Shown here one piece after another: positions 21,190 through 25,000 of a stretch of DNA of 25,000 nt. Where the stretch lies: NCBI GenBank assembly GCA_016946835.1, contig JACVTC010000008.1:1195001-1220000 (forward strand), in the 5' to 3' direction. The notes beneath the pieces were generated by a model. That model worked only from the letters and a program-made list of their open reading frames with translations. It did not search any database and was not told the DNA's origin. The translations under genes and the position numbers were made by a program. The stretch comes from Neocallimastix lanati (nom. inval.) (taxonomy: Eukaryota; Neocallimastigomycota; Neocallimastigomycetes; Neocallimastigales; Neocallimastigaceae). Within the stretch, counting starts at the first letter, position 1. Each line of letters opens with the position of its first letter.

Positions 21190-22085
21190 TTGTAAATTTA
21201 ATAATAAATTTAGAAAAATTGAATTTGAAAGTTAATCGCTTAACTGAATTACCAAAAGAAATAGGAAATTTAACAAATTTTAACTGTATAAAATGTATGG
21301 AATAATTATTTAACTGAATTACCAAAAGAAATTGAAAATTTAACAAATTTAACTGATTTGATATGGAATAATCGTTTTTAACCGAATTACTAAAAGAAAC
21401 TGAAATTTTAATAAATTTAAAAGAATTGAATTGGGTAAGCAATCGAAATAACTGAATTTCCAAAAGAAATTGGAAATTTAACATATTTAACTGAATTGAA
21501 TATTTATAGTAACCAGTTAACGGAATTACCGAAAGAATTTGAAAATTTAACAAATTTAATTGAATTAAAATTTGACAATAATCAATTAGCAGAATTACCA
21601 AAAGAAATATAGAATTTTAAAAAAAAAAAAAAAATATGATTTATCTCTCTTCTAATGTATATAACTATGAATTGAACTTGTAAATTTTGAAATTAACGAA
21701 AATTCCAATGTTAGTATTCCAATTGGAAAATTTAAAAAACATTTGATATTAGTGACAAAAACCTGATTGAAATTAATCCTTCACTAGCTTAATTAGAAAA
21801 TTTAGAAAAAAAAAAAAAAAAAAAAAAAAAAAAGAAAGGATTTAAGAAATAACAGAAAGTTAAATAAACTTTCAGATTTCCTCTGAATATTATCATATTT
21901 AAAAGAAATCCTTATAGATAGTTATTTATATTCTGAACTTTCCCAATATATAGCATTAAACTTGGATAGCTCATTTTTAAATCGTCTAAAATATTTAAAA
22001 ATTTTTGTAAAAAAAATAGAAAATCTTTAGCTGATGAATAAATAAAAGAAATAAACAGCAACTATCGTATTTTATTAAATGAAAA
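21190..22085 (+). pseudogene. Broken leucine-rich-repeat gene (LPKEI-type repeats)
   Basis: The plus strand carries about six 23-residue LRRs of the LTELPKEIxNLTNL type. Examples are NRLTELPKEIGNLTN (from about 21233), LTELPKEIENLTNLTDL (from about 21311), a diverged copy at about 21380, TEFPKEIGNLTYLTEL (from about 21452), NQLTELPKEFENLTN (from about 21515) and NQLAELPKEI then TAG (to 21612). Three or more frameshifts and stops break it. Beyond a poly(A) at 21618, shorter hits such as LENLKN (near 21729) and YLKEILIDSYLYSELSQYI (near 21898) suggest that the C-terminal half continued to about 22080. No introns, signal peptide or CBM18 are visible. The xxLPxxI repeat type resembles exons 18-20 of the minus-strand gene but is far more regular. 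The minus-strand ORF over this interval is its shadow. Confidence 0.8.
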
Positions 22086-22204
22086 AAACAATTTCTTATA
22101 TTTATTAAAAAAATAAATAATAAATGAATAAATAAAATTAGCATATATATATATATATTTATTATTATATTTCAATAAATTTTTTTTTTTTTATTTATTT
22201 ATTC

Positions 22205-22395
<191 letters not shown>

Positions 22396-23314
22396 GCATA
22401 TTTGTGTATATAAATTATTTTCTTAAAAAAAATGGTAATAGTAAATCTTATAATATTGTTTCTAAAAAGTATTTCTAGAAATGTTTTTTAAATTACCAAA
22501 ATAAAAAACCTACATTTATTAACATTTATTAATTATCTAAAGTAAAAAGATTAAAGAAAACGAATTTGAAATAAATAAATAATTATTCAATAGGAAAATA
22601 CAAAAACTTTTTATAAGAGTTTACTTATGATTAAATAAATATATTTATATTTATTAAAATAATAATTATAATGGATTGGAAATTAAGATTTATAGAAAAA
22701 GATATTTAGTTAGCAATAATGATTTTTTTATATTTTATATGGGGAAAAAAATAATTTATTTCATATTATTTAATAAACGAAATAAATTAATTAGTTTAAA
22801 AAAAAAAAACAAAGAGTTTAAAATATTAAAAACTTTAAACTATCAAAGATATATTTTAAATTAATAAAATATTTTGGTTTATTTTCATGTGAATAAATTG
22901 CTTTGAATTGATCTTCATAGACGGAAAGAATAAAAATGGATAATCGATATTAAAAAAAAAAAAAAAAAAAAAAAGTATTATAAACTAGTAATAAAATTCA
23001 TTAAAAAGAAATTTATATATATATAATATTATATAATAAAAAAAATAAATAAATTATAGCTGGTTTATAAACAATTCAGTACTATACAAGTAGACTATAT
23101 ACATTAAATAAAGAAATAAAATGAAAATAATTTAGGTTTAAATAAAAGACCTCATAAATGTTTTTAGCATAGATACCATTTAAAAGAAGAAAAGATAAAT
23201 ATGTAAGGATATTTAACCTATAATATTAGAAATAACATTTTATTCTTTATAATAAATTACCGAACTAATTAAGTCCATTTTTCCTATTAATTATAAATCT
23301 TAATGTTAACATCG

Positions 23315-23346
<32 letters not shown>

Positions 23347-23429
23347 CCTTTCCTATTATAAATAACTAATAATTAATTATTATATATTTTTATTAAACTT
23401 TTTTTTAATAAAAAATTAAATTATATATA

Positions 23430-23472
<43 letters not shown>

Positions 23473-23712
23473 AAAAGTCTTAAGGAATTTTTTTTAAAAA
23501 AATTATATTTATAAATAATTAAATGTTATGTATATTCTATCTTAATTAAGATTAATAATAAAATAAAAGGTTTATTTAAATATTTTATATTTTATATTCA
23601 CTAAATATTCACTCAAAGACAATAAGAAATATTTTATATATAAATAAAGTGATTATATATACAGAGGAAAATTAATTCATTAATATATCACAACTATTTA
23701 AGTAGAGGATAC

Positions 23713-23789
<77 letters not shown>

Positions 23790-23841
23790 TTATATAATAT
23801 AATCAAAAACTACAAAAATATATAATTAATATATAGTATTA

Positions 23842-23888
<47 letters not shown>

Positions 23889-25000
23889 AAATTTAAAATA
23901 ATTAAATTAATAAACTTTATGTTGAAAGAAAAAAAAATATTTGGATATTTCTTATTATTATTTAGTATTTAGTATTTAGTATTTAGTATTTAGTATTTAT
24001 TTATTCATTATTTATTTATTATTATTATTAATTATTTATTATTTATTATTTATTATTTATTATTCATTATTCATTATTTATTATTTATTATTTATTATTT
24101 ATTATTTATAATTTATTATTTATCATTTATTGATTATTAGTTATTATTTAATTATTTATTATTTATTAATTAATTTTATTATTATCATTATTAGTTATTA
24201 GTTTATTATTTATTATAATTATCTATCAGTTTTTATTTATATATATGTAGTTGATTACTATTTATTATTTTATTATTAATTATCATATAATATACCACAG
24301 CTTTGTTATAAATAAAAACAAAAAAATTTATTTTCCTATTATAATTTTTATGATTTAATATAAAATTGTTATAAAACTATCATTACATAAAATATTAATG
24401 ATAATAAAAAGGTAATATTCTTATTTAAACTATAACAATAAAGAAAAATTATTGATATATAATAAAAAAAATTAGAAAAAAAATTAAAAAATAACTTAAA
24501 CAATTAAAGTATGAATGAAAGAAAAAATAATATAATAAAAATAAAAATTATTAATTGATATCTTCTATAAATTTAATTATTTACTTGCTTTCATCTACTT
24601 ATTTTATTATATTTAATATATATAATATATATTTAGATTGACCATAATTATAAATATAAAAAAAAAAAAAAAAAGTTTTTTCAAAATTTATATTTAAAAT
24701 TGAAGTTGAATAGTTGAATTAAAAAACAATTAGGTATTAATTAAATGAATGATTTTTCAAATTGTTTATTTAAATCAATTGATATTAAAAAGGATAAATA
24801 ATTAAAATAATTAAAAAATTAATTTAATCATTAATAAATAAAGTAAATTATATTAAAAAAAAAAAAAAAGAAAAAAAAAATAAATAAATAAATAAATAAA
24901 AATATTTAATATATTTAAAAAAAAATAATTAATAATTAATAATAAATAATATTTGTAATACTTTTTATTTAAAATTAAACAAAAATAATATTTGATTATT
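22396..25000. other. AT-rich gene-free right end
   Basis: No gene is recognised. It holds (TTTA)n at 23715-23791, a (TATTTAG)n patch at about 23960-23998 running into mixed TTATTTA heptamers up to about 24180, and poly(A) runs at about 22951, 23316, 23431-23470 and 23845-23885. A 62-codon open stretch at 22676-22864 is composed almost only of Lys/Ile/Phe/Asn/Leu codons and is not convincing. Confidence 0.6.

Noticed and set aside
21176-21601. 141-codon minus-strand ORF
   Set aside because: Antisense reading of the plus-strand LRR pseudogene. Its apparent repeats are reverse complements of LTELPKEI units.
22676-22864. 62-codon plus-strand ORF
   Set aside because: Composition is almost only A/T-rich codons, with no motif and no neighbouring exon.

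Overview
The window is overwhelmingly A+T. It is filled with poly(A)/poly(T) runs of 25-50 bases, (AT)n, (AAT)n, (TTTA)n and heptamer arrays, with short islands of ordinary-composition DNA between them. One complete gene, four decayed coding or retroelement remnants, one tRNA-headed element and a few unassigned islets can be supported. The gene has 20 AT-rich introns, a secretory signal, leucine-rich repeats and three hevein-type chitin-binding modules (CBM18). Together with the extreme A+T, this fits an anaerobic gut fungus (Neocallimastigomycota, of the Neocallimastix/Piromyces/Anaeromyces kind). That assignment is inference from composition and domain content. Dictyostelium-like amoebae were considered, but the intron density and CBM18 modules fit them poorly.

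Layout. 1-1142: minus-strand remains of a non-LTR (LINE-type) retrotransposon, with an endonuclease domain read through several frames. 1617-1863: a separate minus-strand LINE reverse-transcriptase piece carrying FADD. 1981-2530: a five-copy minisatellite. 2634-9504 (minus): a 21-exon gene that I reconstructed by hand from splice sites and frame. It encodes about 773 residues: signal peptide, about 19 LRRs with one repeat per exon, a Cys-containing segment, Ser/Thr linkers and three CBM18 modules. Its intron 18 holds a 447-bp plus-strand element with a tRNA-like head, Pol III A and B boxes and a terminal TTTT. 9505-14509: gene-free DNA with two large opposed heptamer arrays (9953-10376 and 10926-11292) and a (TTTA)n block. 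14510-16110 (minus): a Ty3/gypsy polymerase relic, RT followed by integrase, with an internal deletion and homopolymer runs inside the coding remains. 16111-21189: AT-rich DNA with unassigned islets, the clearest at 19820-20086. 21190-22085 (plus): a broken LRR pseudogene with a different repeat type. 22209-25000: a perfect (ATT)n block, then more repeats and no recognisable gene.

Function. The single intact gene would make a secreted or wall-associated protein that binds chitin/GlcNAc polymers through the CBM18 tail and presents an LRR surface. The rest of the window is mobile-element debris and simple repeats. The most notable features are the strictly symmetric exon array (all 19 internal exons are multiples of three, all 20 introns are phase 2 and cut a Leu or Ile codon) and the Pol III-type element inserted antisense in one of its introns.
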